Shown here in pieces: positions 1 through 11,399 of a stretch of 64,000 nt of DNA. Under the pieces are notes generated by a model. It had not been told where the DNA came from, searched no databases, and saw nothing but the letters and a program-made list of their open reading frames with translations. The position numbers and the translations under genes are program-made. Origin of the DNA: Paracyclopina nana (Eukaryota > Arthropoda > Copepoda > Cyclopoida > Cyclopettidae); contig JAGUCH010000003.1 in the NCBI GenBank assembly GCA_019096065.1, forward strand, positions 10,788,001-10,852,000, in the 5' to 3' direction. Numbering within the stretch: the stretch's first letter is position 1; each line of letters begins with the position of its first letter.

Positions 1-43
1 GAATATGTGTTGTCATTTAAATGTAATATTAATCACGTTTTTT

Positions 44-172
44 TTGGCGCAAGTATGCCAAACAATCGCCAATTTTTTATTTTTATGTAGCGCAGCCATG
101 TCTAATGTACTTGCTCAAGTTGCCGGGCTAGATGGCGCTGCGAATCTAGCGACTTTACGTCCTCGACTTATA
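44..172 (+). repeat. partial copy of dispersed element R1
   Basis: This is the 3' part of an element found more completely at 5074-5437 (minus), 6364-6722 (plus) and 22855-23241 (plus). Shared landmarks are a GCCAAAC..TTGCCAA stretch, a CAGCCATGTC..AATGTACT stretch, and the terminal block GCTAGATGGCGC..ATCTAGCGAC. The weak conserved reading frame across it is a by-product of copy similarity; no protein family is recognised. It looks like a non-autonomous MITE-like element, cut short here. Confidence 0.7.
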
Positions 173-680
173 GTTCAGCTCTTCGTTCAGCTTTGGAGAT
201 GCGTTTATTTATTAACACTCAACAATGAACTACAGCATTTTAGTTAGGAAATGTGATTCAGATGAGAAATTGTCGTCTAACTTGATGATAATACACGATT
301 ATGGTTGGGGTGTGTGTGGAAAAATGATTGTTTCAAGAAGCGCAGCAAAGAGTGGAGCGAAAATGCCGATATTTTTACATATATATGCCAGGAAGACAAG
401 TACCCTCTTCCACTCGCTTAAGTTGATAGTGCGCTAAAACTGAATTTCAAAATTGGGGGTAGTTGATTAGTAGCTCGTTGAAATCGTCTTCTTCGTGCAT
501 TATTTCCTGACTCGAAATTACAATTGAGGGGGAGGAACACTGAATGAATGTAACGTGTCAAAAAAATCCATTATTTATCACTTGTGGAAATTTTCTCATT
601 TATGTTTGTTTAAAAAACCACCAGTCTGAATTCCTCTAATAATGATGAAAAAAAGCCAAAAAAAAAAGCCAAAAAAATGA

Positions 681-3600
681 TCAATGTTTGAAGGGTGCAC
701 AATCCATTTCATCATGATGAGGTGGAAAGAACTCTGGCACAATTTGGTCCAAGTGGTCAACAGCAGCGGAGTGCTGATGGAGTTGGTGGTGCTGATGCAC
801 TGTTCCACTGGCTAAGCTGGTGCTCAAGATGGGCGAGGCCAAGGGCGTGACCAAGAGGTGGTGGTGACTTGACGCACTTGACGCGTTTGTTGCAGTTGTA
901 CTCAGGTTGGCATTGTTGGAGGAGGAGACGCGGCGCGACTCCCGCGAGCTGGAGGAGTGGCAAGAGGCCGAGGTGGGCGTGGCCAGCGTGACCCAGGGGT
1001 GGATGAGGACGTCCTCCGTGGTCAGCCGCTGGCTCGGGTCTTTCCGGAGCAGGCATCGGATCAGGCACTTGGCTCTCGAGCTAATACTGTCGGGCAGCGT
1101 GAACTGGCCGCGGCGAATTTTGGCAAACAGACCCGTGTGCTCTTGCCCATGGAAAGGATACCTGAAATGACATATTGGTCAACGGTTGTCTCAAAGAGTA
1201 TATCCTAACTTTACCTTCCCACGAGCATGGTGTAGAGCATGACACCCAGTCCCCACATGTCGGCGGCTCTGCCCGAATATTGAGAATTGGTCCTAAGGAT
1301 TTCGGGGCTCACGTAGGCCGGACATCCGTGTTTATCCGAGAGCAAATCGTCCTCAGCCTCGAGCACGACCGCGTCCTCCAGACTCTCCAGCCTCAGCGTC
1401 GTCCTGCAAAATAATCGGATTTTAAAATGATGCTTTACAGTTATATATCACTAGCTCATTTTAACCATGGGTTATAATTCAACTTTTATCTTCGTATAAG
1501 AGAATTAAGAAATAGAAGTAACGGCAGATCAGGAAAGGTCAGTTAGGCCCCACTGTGCACGGCTCGGCATTGGAGTTGAGCAATAACACGTACACGCATT
1601 GAATCCTACTTTTCAAGCCCGGAAAAAAGTAAAGCTCGAGTCTACTTTTGAACTATATTACGTTTTATCAGTCCATTCAGGCTGACCAGGAGCAGCGCAG
1701 TGAGGAAATTCGAAATTGCCACACATTTGGGTCTATTTATTCACCATCAATAGGAAAATTGTGAAACATACGAATCTGGTTTTTCAAGCTCTTCATAATC
1801 GCAAAATGGTTGAGACCTTGGAGGAAAACTTTGTTTTTTGGAAAAGGAAAAAATGGCTTTGCTCTATTGGCAGGGTTGCTAAGTCGAGGGTTACTGTGTG
1901 TATGCACAACGTTGTATACACGACGACGACTCAGTATAGCCCTCATATCCAAGCATATCCAAGGGAGATAAAGAGAAAAATCATCACCATGGAAAAACCA
2001 TGGTGTTTTGCTGGCTACGTATACACTACGACGATTTCTTTCATGGCATTTGCAAAGCAAAACCTTGGCCAAAAGTCCTTGAAGCTAAAGCAGCAGCAGC
2101 AGCTTCAAAAATGGCGCACATAGAATACAGAATTCTTTGACCTTGTCTCATTTTCCCGCCGCGAACGAAGCAAAGCAAAGCATAGCAAAGCCGACGCGTC
2201 GAGGACAAAAGATCTACAGCAGCAGCAGCAGACGGACCTCAAAAATGTGCTATTTTTCCATTTATTCAGAGCTAGAGCAGACGAAATCGCAACTGCACAC
2301 ACCTGGAAATCTACCTATTTTTAGGAGAAACCACGAGTTAAAAACTGTTGCTGACCACGTGGGACGCATAAAATACTGCCTTTGTTCTTTTTTAGGCTCC
2401 AAAGCAAATCTCCTTTGGCTTCTGCTGCACATCTGGTTTCTTCATATATAAAAAGCATTTCAAGTTTGAAAGTCTTCAGCTAAAAAAATATATATGTATA
2501 AAGGTGAATTTTGAGAGACTGCTTTATGTAGCAGGGAAAAATGTGTTTTCACGGCCAAATCACGAATTTTTGCGTGTCGCTCACCGCAAACGCAATTTGT
2601 CACTTATATCATTTTTAAGGCTTGCAATAAAAACTAAGCTACTAAGTGGACCAACTCTTTTTTTTTCATTGTTATCATTCATTTTATGCTTTTGAGCGCT
2701 GACAAAGAATTACACACATTTAAGGTTCACTCGCGCGTCTTTGTTCATTTGGCGCATTTTTTGGACGGACAATAGAAAAACAAAGTTGGCTGCACCAAAA
2801 CTCAAATAACGACGCCAAATGCAAGGTCGAAAATTCAATTTTTGGCTTGACCTCGAAGGGAAAAATCTAAAGCTGAATCGCGTAGGCGAGCTGGCCTTGA
2901 GAGCTTTACAGTATGGACAATATTTACGTACACCAATTTCATTTCTCTAATTCCTTCTCTGATAAAAAACACGAACAATTTATTTTCAAGAGCTTAAAAA
3001 GAAACATATTGAAATTCTGACCAATTTTCTGGCCTAAAGTTTTTACCACTGTTGTGGCATAATATAAGAAATATACATGATCATTTTCATAAGTCAAGGG
3101 AGGTGATTTTATCGTTAGGATTTCGTGAATTGTACGTCCTTCCTCCAAGGTCTCCTCGAGCTAAGTAACAGTACAGCCATTATTACAGAGAACTGCCATG
3201 ACCATGATTTTCTCTATGCTACATCATCTCTCAGGGACGACGACGACGATATTTGCATATCACAACTTATATATAAAATCTCTCTAAATGTCACATCTTT
3301 CGTTTCCTAATAAAAAAACGACTAGATAATAATAAAAAAATCCAACTTGAGAGACACAGCTTTTGACAAAGGACTTTTGGCCTATATCTATACAAAAATA
3401 ACATCTAAAAAACGCCTTTATACAATAACAAATATTGTGTGTCATAGCTCAAATGGAAAAGTAGGTAGGATTGAAAAAAGCTGAACATCAGCTGCAACAT
3501 CCTAAAAGTACCGATGCGTGGCTTGGGTCACAGCAAAATGGCGGCGTGGCTTGGGTACGCCATGAATGAATTCCAAATGATGATTTTCTGAACCATCTTT

Positions 3601-6600
3601 ACAGCCCCCCTAAAAATATTTCGAACCCTATCCAACATCAGCAGCAGGAGCAGCAGACTTGTCCACGCAGGTCCTTTTTTCTTTGTTTAATAATCACACA
3701 TTTAGTAGTTGTAGTAGTAGTACACAAAGGCCCCATCCCATATAAGCAGAATAAGCAGAGTCTCTTTGTGTTGTAGCATATCGCAGGTATACAATAAACG
3801 ACTTGAAGCTGGCTTGGACTACTACAACTACTTCATATGTACACACACACACACTCGCTTTAAGATAAGAAATTTCTGCAGTCCTAATCACAATTCAAAC
3901 TCAAGCATTCATTGAAATGAGACGGAATATAGAGTATATAGATATAGAATTAACGGTGATCTTTGCGGTCTTTTTTACATTCTAATGACGATGATGGTAA
4001 AACTTGCACCTCGAGCTCTGCAACTTGTTGTATACACGAGACTCTGGCTGGGAAGCAGCAGCAGCAGCAGCAGCAAAGCTTGGAGCAGTTCACTGCACTC
4101 TGCTAAAGAAGAGGCCAATGCACTCACATCTTCTTCTACTAGAAGCAACGCTTTGCACTCACATTCGCAGTTCTTTGCAAAAATTATTCTACGCCAGACT
4201 GAAAAATACACGTCTCCATGTAGAGGAATAATTCATCCATCTAGAGCTTGACAATTTTTAGGCAGAAATATTTATGCATAATGAGGAAATGCTATAATTA
4301 TTGATCAAGCCAGTGAGAAAAGGCGACGAAAATGAACGAGGTTCATTGACTTCCCGTAGAGGTAAAGGTAGACTAAAAGCTTGGGCTCGCCTCTTTGTTC
4401 ATAGAGTGAGAGAGGATGGGCGATCATGGCTTGCCAGCAGCTTCACAAATCATGGCTGTAACAGCAGCAGCAGCAGCCGTTAGCATTTTACCGGCCAAGT
4501 TCATAACAACAACAACAACAACACGTGGAAATCATTTCATGGGCAGAAAACACATTCCTCGCATAAGCAGGGAAAAAACAATGGAGAAATTCGCGAACAG
4601 AGAGTGGAATTAGAGCCATTATGTTTGTAATCGACTATTGTCGTTTCCATAGCTATATCTAAGGCTGTTCTATGGTACTACTATGACGATTTTGAATGTT
4701 TTGTACACAGAGCTTCGCGACGGCAACGACAAATTCAGTATTTATGCGCCGCCGGTGGTTGCAAGTTGCCATGGTATAATACAAGTTTACACACACATTG
4801 ATTTCTTGTTGCTCATCACCTTAGTGACGACTTGGTGGTTACAAATAGCCTTTTTGTTCTCCTACGTTCACAGAAAAATGCATGCATATCATATTATATA
4901 GAGTTTGCTGCACTGTAAAAACTTTCATGCGAGACCCGTTATCATTTTCGAGCCCAGGTCGACTTCATCAGGTCAAAGTCTGGATAACTGTACTACTCGG
5001 TTTTGAGCTAACTCCATGACACGATGGCACAGCAGAGAATGAAACTCGGCATAAGTTCATTGAGCTCTTTTTCAATAAGCCAAAGGCGTAAAGTCGCTAG
5101 ATTCACAGCGCCATCTAGCCCGGCAACTTGATTAATTCCATTTGACATGGTCAAGCCACATAGACGATAAAAAGTTGGCAATCTTTTGGCTTTTGACGCG
5201 CTTATGCCAAAAACTTTATTAGCAGGCAAAACCGGCTCCCTTTCAAGCCAAAACCCCATATGCAAATCACGCAATTTTTCAAGCTATTCATCGTTGAAAC
5301 CAAATTTCTCTAGCCTGGCTCCGTCAATCAGCCAATCAAATCGCTATTAGTAATCACGTGACAATTTTCAATCGAGACAGTTAGTCCAAAGATACTTGCT
5401 CAAAAAGCGCCATCTAGCGAAAAAGTTTGTCGCTCCACTGGCTTATTGCAGATGATCAGAATTGCGCATCAAAATCGAAATCCAATTTGGAGTACTTAGT
5501 AATGTATGCCGAAAGCCAATATCGACGTGAAAACGTCAAAAATGACTCACACGCGCCACGCCTCAAATAAAGCTGCATAGGAGTAAACAAAGTATTGATT
5601 GTCTTATGCTTTGTGATGGCTTTCTAGCATCCCTCTGTCTTCATTCATCTCTTATTATCAGGGGATGAAAAGCAGGGTTAGTGTGTCAGCTGGCTTCAGC
5701 AATCCTAGATGTAAAATCGATACCAAGACACTTTTTGAGGGCGCTTTCTACGACGAGACTACTTTCGAGCCACGTGGGCTTCAGCCTCTAAAAGTTGACC
5801 AGGAGAAACTTCATTGTGGAGCTGAAGTTTTGAGGATGCCAAGGCCTCACTGTGGCAGAGCAGCTCCAGCTTTCCTTTATTAGGTAGAGTCCCAAGAGAA
5901 TCCATACAACCTTCCAAAAGGTAGACAGCATATCTTGAGAGCAACAAAATGGATTTTTCACACTAAACACTTTATTGTGTGATGGCGTCTGGAAAATTCA
6001 CTGCACAAGCATGGCCATGACACACTAGTGAAAAAAGATTTTTGACGTTCCTAAAACTAGACAAGTGCGCAAAATCATCTCAGGTTACTGTAACGACGAC
6101 AAGTCTTTGATTTCATTGTGCAGGAAAATGCCAGCTAAAATGGAAAGCTTCATTTTTGGCACTTTTTTAGCTTTCCTACAACAGCTAAAGCAGAACTACA
6201 TACGCTCGTAATTGCTATTTGAAAGCAGCTTGTGTTTACCAGAAATGCAGAGTTTGCGCTTTGTTTGTTTAACTTTTTCAAGCTTTCTGCACACTTAACA
6301 AAAAGGACCATGCGAATAAAGACTGGGGCACAAATTGAGAACACAATACTGCAATAAGCCAGGGGAGGTACAAACTATTTCGCTAGATGGCGCTTTTCGA
6401 GCAAGTAGTTTTCGAATAACTGTCTCGATTGAAAATTGCCTTGCGATTACTAATAGCAATTAGATTGGCAATCATAGGCTAGAGGTATTTGGTTTCAACG
6501 GTGAAAAGGTTGAAAATTTGAGTGATTTGCACATGATTTTATGACTTGAAAGGGAGCCATTTTGCCGGCAGATTATTCCATATTAATAAAGTTTTTGGCA

Positions 6601-9600
6601 TAAGTACATCAGAAGCCAAACGATTGCCAATTTTATGTAGCTTGACCATGTCACATGCAATTAATCAAGTGGCGGGGCTAGATGGCGCTGTACATCTAGC
6701 GACTTTACGCCTTTGGCTTATATCAGAGTGGCAAATTTTGCACTGTGGCTCACAATATGGTAATGTGGAACAGCAGCAAGAGTCGCAGCTTTTTTGAAAG
6801 CAACCGCAGCTTCAGAAGGGAGAAGCTGTCACTTGGCGGTGCCCTAGATTTTCGATCCCGCTTTCTAGCCGAGCAGTGTTATAAAGTAGATGTAGTGCAG
6901 GGTGTGCCTTCCAAACAAATCGATGCAGCACAGGGATTTATGAAGCAAATCAATAGAAGTGACCCAATTTTTCCTTCGATGTCAAGTTCATCATCCCATA
7001 TTCTCGTTTCAGATAATACTTATTTTATACAACAGTGCTAAAAAATGGCAGCTGCGTCTGCAGCAAATCCCACATTTTCAAATGTCAAACATGGCGTGAC
7101 ACCAAAACAGATTTATGAAACGTACAACATGGCACAGATTCCAGGCTTATTATTATTATTTTTAAGCCTGAAAAAATCATCTTTTAATGAGATTGAACCG
7201 GAGGGAAATTGCTTTTGAATTGTCATATTCGCGGAAGTTCCGCAGAAAAATGGGGGGCAGACTCATCGTTATTCGGATTTTTCGCGCACTTCCACGCGCG
7301 TTTAATGAGACTATGGAAATTGAAGGCCTCTTGGAAATCCAATTTCAAAGTTTTCCAGTGCTCGCAAAAGGTCGACCAAGATGCACGCAGAGTATTTTTC
7401 AAATAACCTAATTTCATATAGTACGTCAATTGCCAATTGCTGACTATAATACGATTTTGTAGGCATTTTAAAGGAGCCCAAGAAAAGGCTACTGAATTCA
7501 TCTTTTACTCATGATGATTAAAAATGAAATCATCAATGGAAAACGAGCTGAATAATGGCCGCAGGAATGAACTGTGCTTTTGTGTGTGTATAGTATAGAG
7601 TGTGTGACAAGAACGAAAAACAGTTTGAGATTGTTCATAATGTAGTCCCGTTGTTTTCTACGAGGTCACGACCGTGAGTTCTGCAGCTAGCTGCTGATGA
7701 AGAAAAAATTCAGTTACACACCGCGCAGCAGATAGAAAATGGCGGCCTGAGAGGTGCTCAAAATTGTCCTCCACCACCGTAATAAAGTTGACTCTTTGAA
7801 TCAAATGAGAAACGCCCTTCAAAGTGACTAATTATCTGACCTAGTTAGCGAATTACAGTTTTTTTCCGCTAATTACCTTGCAGCGCATCAGAGGTCACAC
7901 ACCATTTTCACATCCAAATAAGAGCCTTTTTCGACAGTGATTTTCCGGCAAAGTCGTAAGTAGTCCAGCCTGAATGCAGGTATAAAGTCTCGTCCGCACA
8001 CAGGTAGAATATAATATAATGTAAATATTCCAGTCATTTAGCCGAAGAAGTAAGCTACTCGGCCTGGCTGCTGCCATCAGTCACACACACACATTTCTTG
8101 CGATTTTAACTGTACAAAAACAGTTTTTATCGTAGTGCTACTACTCACTTGCCACGTGCTTTTGAACAGCAGCAACGGTTTGCCTTCCGAGACCAAAACA
8201 ATTATGATTATGACTAGCTAAGTTTCACATTCCTTGCCCGATTTTTTGCAATCATTGCCCAATGCGAGAGAAGCGGTTTTTTGCCTAGACACTGAGGGAG
8301 TAGGGCTCAATGTAATGAGAAGGCTAGGCACAAAAAGTGTTCAAGTGATTGCAACATCAATAGAAATCTTGACCTTAACGGGCTAACCTAACGCAAAAAG
8401 CTACAGCTCCGCCAAAAAATATAAGTAATGAAATAGTGTCTTACCTGGACTCGTCCGTGAAGACAAACTTCCTCAACTTGAGATCTCTGAGCACTAGACC
8501 TTTGCTGTGGGCCTCGTGGACAGCTGAGACAATTTGGCGGAAGAGGATGCGAGCATGAGGCTCTCGCAGCCTCCGTCGCGTCCTCACGTACGAGTGGAGG
8601 TCGGTTGAACACGGTGGGAAAAGGAGGTAACTGAACTTGTCGCCCACGATCACCTCTTGCAACGGGTTGATGTGGGCATGACCGTCCACTCGATTGTGGG
8701 CAATTAACATGGCTTGACCGCTCGGATCGTTTCTCACAGTCTGGAATGGTAAAAGCATAAACAGTAGTTATCGAGATTTTGCAGTCAAGCCCAGCCATAA
8801 CGTAAGTCCTGACAACATGCTAGTTGGCGATATCAAAACGGGGAACGAAGGTGAAACGGGACAACCAATTTCACTTTTAACTTTCTCTTGCGCACAGAGG
8901 CAACGGTTGCAGCCAGGCTAGAAAACTGTAGCTGCGAGGAGCAACTCTTGGTAATCATAAGGACTGCTACGTTGCTAGCATTCGTGATTAGGTGGAACTT
9001 CCAGCCAGGACTGCTCGTGTTTCTCTAAAAGTACTCGAGTTTCCATTGCACCTTCTTGATCACATGACACAGTTTGAAAAGGCCAAAAGTTGTACGGTAT
9101 CGCCTCTTCTGACCTTAATTTCGCGGGGTTTCGCAAAATGCTAAGGTTTCCCACGCGGCGCGAAACTAAAAGCCCGAAAAGGTTGTTGTTACCTTGCAAA
9201 CAAACTCCTGCTTCGTCTTGACGTCGGTGCACCGCTGCAAATGGCTGCCCTCCAGCTGATCTAGCAAGAGGTAGCGGCCTCCGAGGATGTTGAGGCTGTG
9301 CTCCGAGCATCCGGGCGGGGCCCCGGGGTCCGTCCGGTAATGCGGCGACGAGGGCGCCACGCCCCTCTGGGGCATGGGGTCCGAGCTCATGGCGACCGGC
9401 GAGGGGACGCCCCCAAAGAGGATGTGTGGAAAGAGAGGCATGGGCGTGACCGGGCCGCCGTTGGAGGCGTGGTGATGCCCTCCCGCCCCCATGCCCAGCA
9501 TGGGGCTCGGGCTCGGGCTCGGCACCTCGGCGCTCGAGGAGACGGGCGAGGCCGGGTTGGAGGAGAGGATGACGTCGTCTTCCATCGGCACGCCCTCGGC

Positions 9601-9657
9601 CACGCCCTCGTCGAGCTTGGGCATGAGCTGCGACAGCGTGCAGGGCGTCACGAACAT
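681..9657 (-). CDS. trib: Tribbles pseudokinase
   Basis: Four minus-strand exons, in transcript order 9657-9193, 8740-8445, 1403-1215 and 1161-681, give about 476 aa (fly Tribbles is of similar size). All junctions are GT-AG and keep phase. Tribbles proteins are pseudokinase scaffolds that recruit the ubiquitin ligase COP1 to substrates and bind Akt or MAPK kinases. Visible features are a Ser/Pro/Gly-rich N-terminus, a catalytic loop reading LRDLKLRKF near residues 239-247, SLE at 261-263 in place of the kinase DFG, an SPEIL motif in the activation segment, and a C-terminal COP1-binding DQIVPEF at 455-461. The start is the ATG at 9657, which opens the exon with the low-complexity head. Introns are 452 nt, about 7.0 kb and 53 nt, a very uneven set. 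A conventional kinase is ruled out by the missing DFG. Confidence 0.95.
4054..4075. repeat. CAG trinucleotide microsatellite
   Basis: About seven uninterrupted AGC/CAG units lie within the Tribbles intron. Shorter runs occur at about 2091-2102, 2217-2231, 4462-4477 and 10039-10053. Confidence 0.8.
5074..5437 (-). repeat. dispersed element R1, full-length copy
   Basis: An inverted copy of the family. In its own orientation it begins near 5437 with ACAAACTTTTTCGCTAGATGG and ends near 5074 with a GCGACTTTACGCCTTTGGCTT block. Both ends carry TCGCTAGAT-type and GATGGCGC-type sequence in opposite orientation, giving a short inverted-repeat character. No transposase is encoded, so it is MITE-like. 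Confidence 0.75.
6364..6722 (+). repeat. dispersed element R1, full-length copy
   Basis: A plus-oriented copy of the same element as at 5074-5437, about 0.9 kb from it in opposite orientation. The pair could fold into a hairpin in the Tribbles pre-mRNA. It carries the motif TAGATGGCGC at 6384-6393 and 6679-6688. Confidence 0.75.
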
Positions 9658-11399
9658 GGTTGTGTGTTGAAAGACGGGTGTTGTTGTTAACGCACGGCGA
9701 TTTCACGAGTTTTTTGCTGTTGAGTCGGGGGCAAAATATTCGTCTGACTTTCAGCTTCGTCTTTGCCGCGGTGCGCACAAATGGGCTTCACTCACCCGAC
9801 TGAGGTCTGGAGCTTGATAAAACGGCAGCAACACCAGCTGATGGTGGCTAGGGTCGGCTCGAAGCGAGCGTATGCGCGCGCGCGCGAGCGGCCTTAGCCT
9901 TAGCTTGAATAGCTTCAAAGCGCGTCGCGGCTTTTTTTTAACCACTGCCGATTTGACGAGAAAACGAAAAATCTCGCGAAACAACAACGCATGTAAACAA
10001 ACTGAGCTGCGATGAATGGCTTCTTATCAAGATACTTGTCAGCAGCAGCAGCAGCATCACGTCATCGACTTTTACAAAGCGCAGTGGCTTTCTTGCGATG
10101 ATGCTTTCTCCAATTCCTCGCGATGTTGGGAGAAGAAAAGTGCACACTGACGTCAGGAGAACCTTCCAAAGCCACTTCAACGACGAAGTCCGGTGACCTT
10201 CAATGTTTGGCCATGTTTTTCTTCGGCACTTAATTGATGATGGAGTGAGAAATAGCGTTCATATCGGCGCAGAGGAAAACGGATACTGAGTTGTTTGCAA
10301 ACAAAATCCGCAAACGTCCGCGGGATCGAGCATTTGGCTACCTAGCTTGTCCAGTAGTTGTCCGCTAAAATGCTACTTTTCCTTTCGGAAATTCAAGAAT
10401 GCCACGCTAAACAATAAGGAATCATATTTATTATTGGTATATTTGATGAGCTCCACTTTTAAAGTAATGTTGCTCAACGAGGCATTTTTGTTTATGACTA
10501 ATAAAAGCCAAGTTAATAATCTTAAGAAAAACACTTTTGAACGAAGAATTCGTCTTCTTTCGCGGGTTGCTTTTTTTTATAGTTTCTTTAAATAAATGTT
10601 GGAAAACAACCTTTGAGCTTTTGCCGGACTGATTTTTTTCTCGGAAATGAATCAAATGATACAGTTCCGTGGAAGCGGAGTCATACTGGAAATCGGCTGG
10701 CCACGGAATATCTCATAAGAAATTGAAACCAGATTATCTAGATGGCGCCACTTTCGATAAAGCGACGCTCTCGAGTTATTGATGAAATACCCAAGCGCGG
10801 CAAACCTGACAATTTCGTACAACTAATTGCACAAGAGATTTAACATACAGTTTGAAAAGTGGATTTACGATTTAGGTTGTAAATTCCAAAATGCAGGCAA
10901 AAATTGGAATTGTGGCTGTGTAGAAAAAAATGATGATTTATGAAAATGAGGCAAAATGGAAGAGCAAACTAGTTGGAAGCATGAATGTAATCTAATGCAT
11001 AATGTAAAAGTTCCTTCATCCAAAAGTTGAAGAATTCCGTCATCCCTAGCGGACTGCTTTTGTGCTTGAAGCAGAGAGCAATGGCCTCAAAAGTTGCGCG
11101 CCATCTAACGGGAAAACTTTCAACGACATGCACAAGGGCGATGCGAAAATAAGCCTGTAAAAAGTAACATTTAAATATTACCTGTACCTACAAACTGTAA
11201 TTCAGCTAGAATTTTTATTTTTTAAATTGGAGCGTATTATTTTTTCCGCGTTTTCGCCACGCCCCAAAATTCAAAATCGCCGCCGTAATTTTGTGTTGTT
11301 AAAAAACAGCAGCAAAGAATTGAGGAGGCTGAAAAAGCTGAGTACTAAGTAGAAGGAAGAAAACAAATTCAAGTGCAAATGCAGATGTAGTGGTGGAAA
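9658..11399. other. divergent intergenic region between Tribbles and Mps1
   Basis: This holds the upstream regions of both divergent genes. Visible are an alternating GC tract near 9868-9885, a CAG run near 10039-10053, and CTCF-core-like decamers at 10739-10748 and 11098-11107. No coding segment was recognised. Confidence 0.6.

Larger units (their letters stand above)
1404..8444. other. large third intron of Tribbles
   Basis: This 7 kb stretch separates two phase-compatible Tribbles exons. It holds two opposite-oriented copies of dispersed element R1 (5074-5437 and 6364-6722), several CAG runs and AT-rich non-coding sequence. I found no convincing nested gene. Its size next to 53-452 nt sister introns suggests expansion by repeats or regulatory content. 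Confidence 0.8.

Noticed and set aside
9298-9690. 130-codon plus-strand Arg/Gly-rich frame
   Set aside because: GC-rich antisense of Tribbles exon 1.
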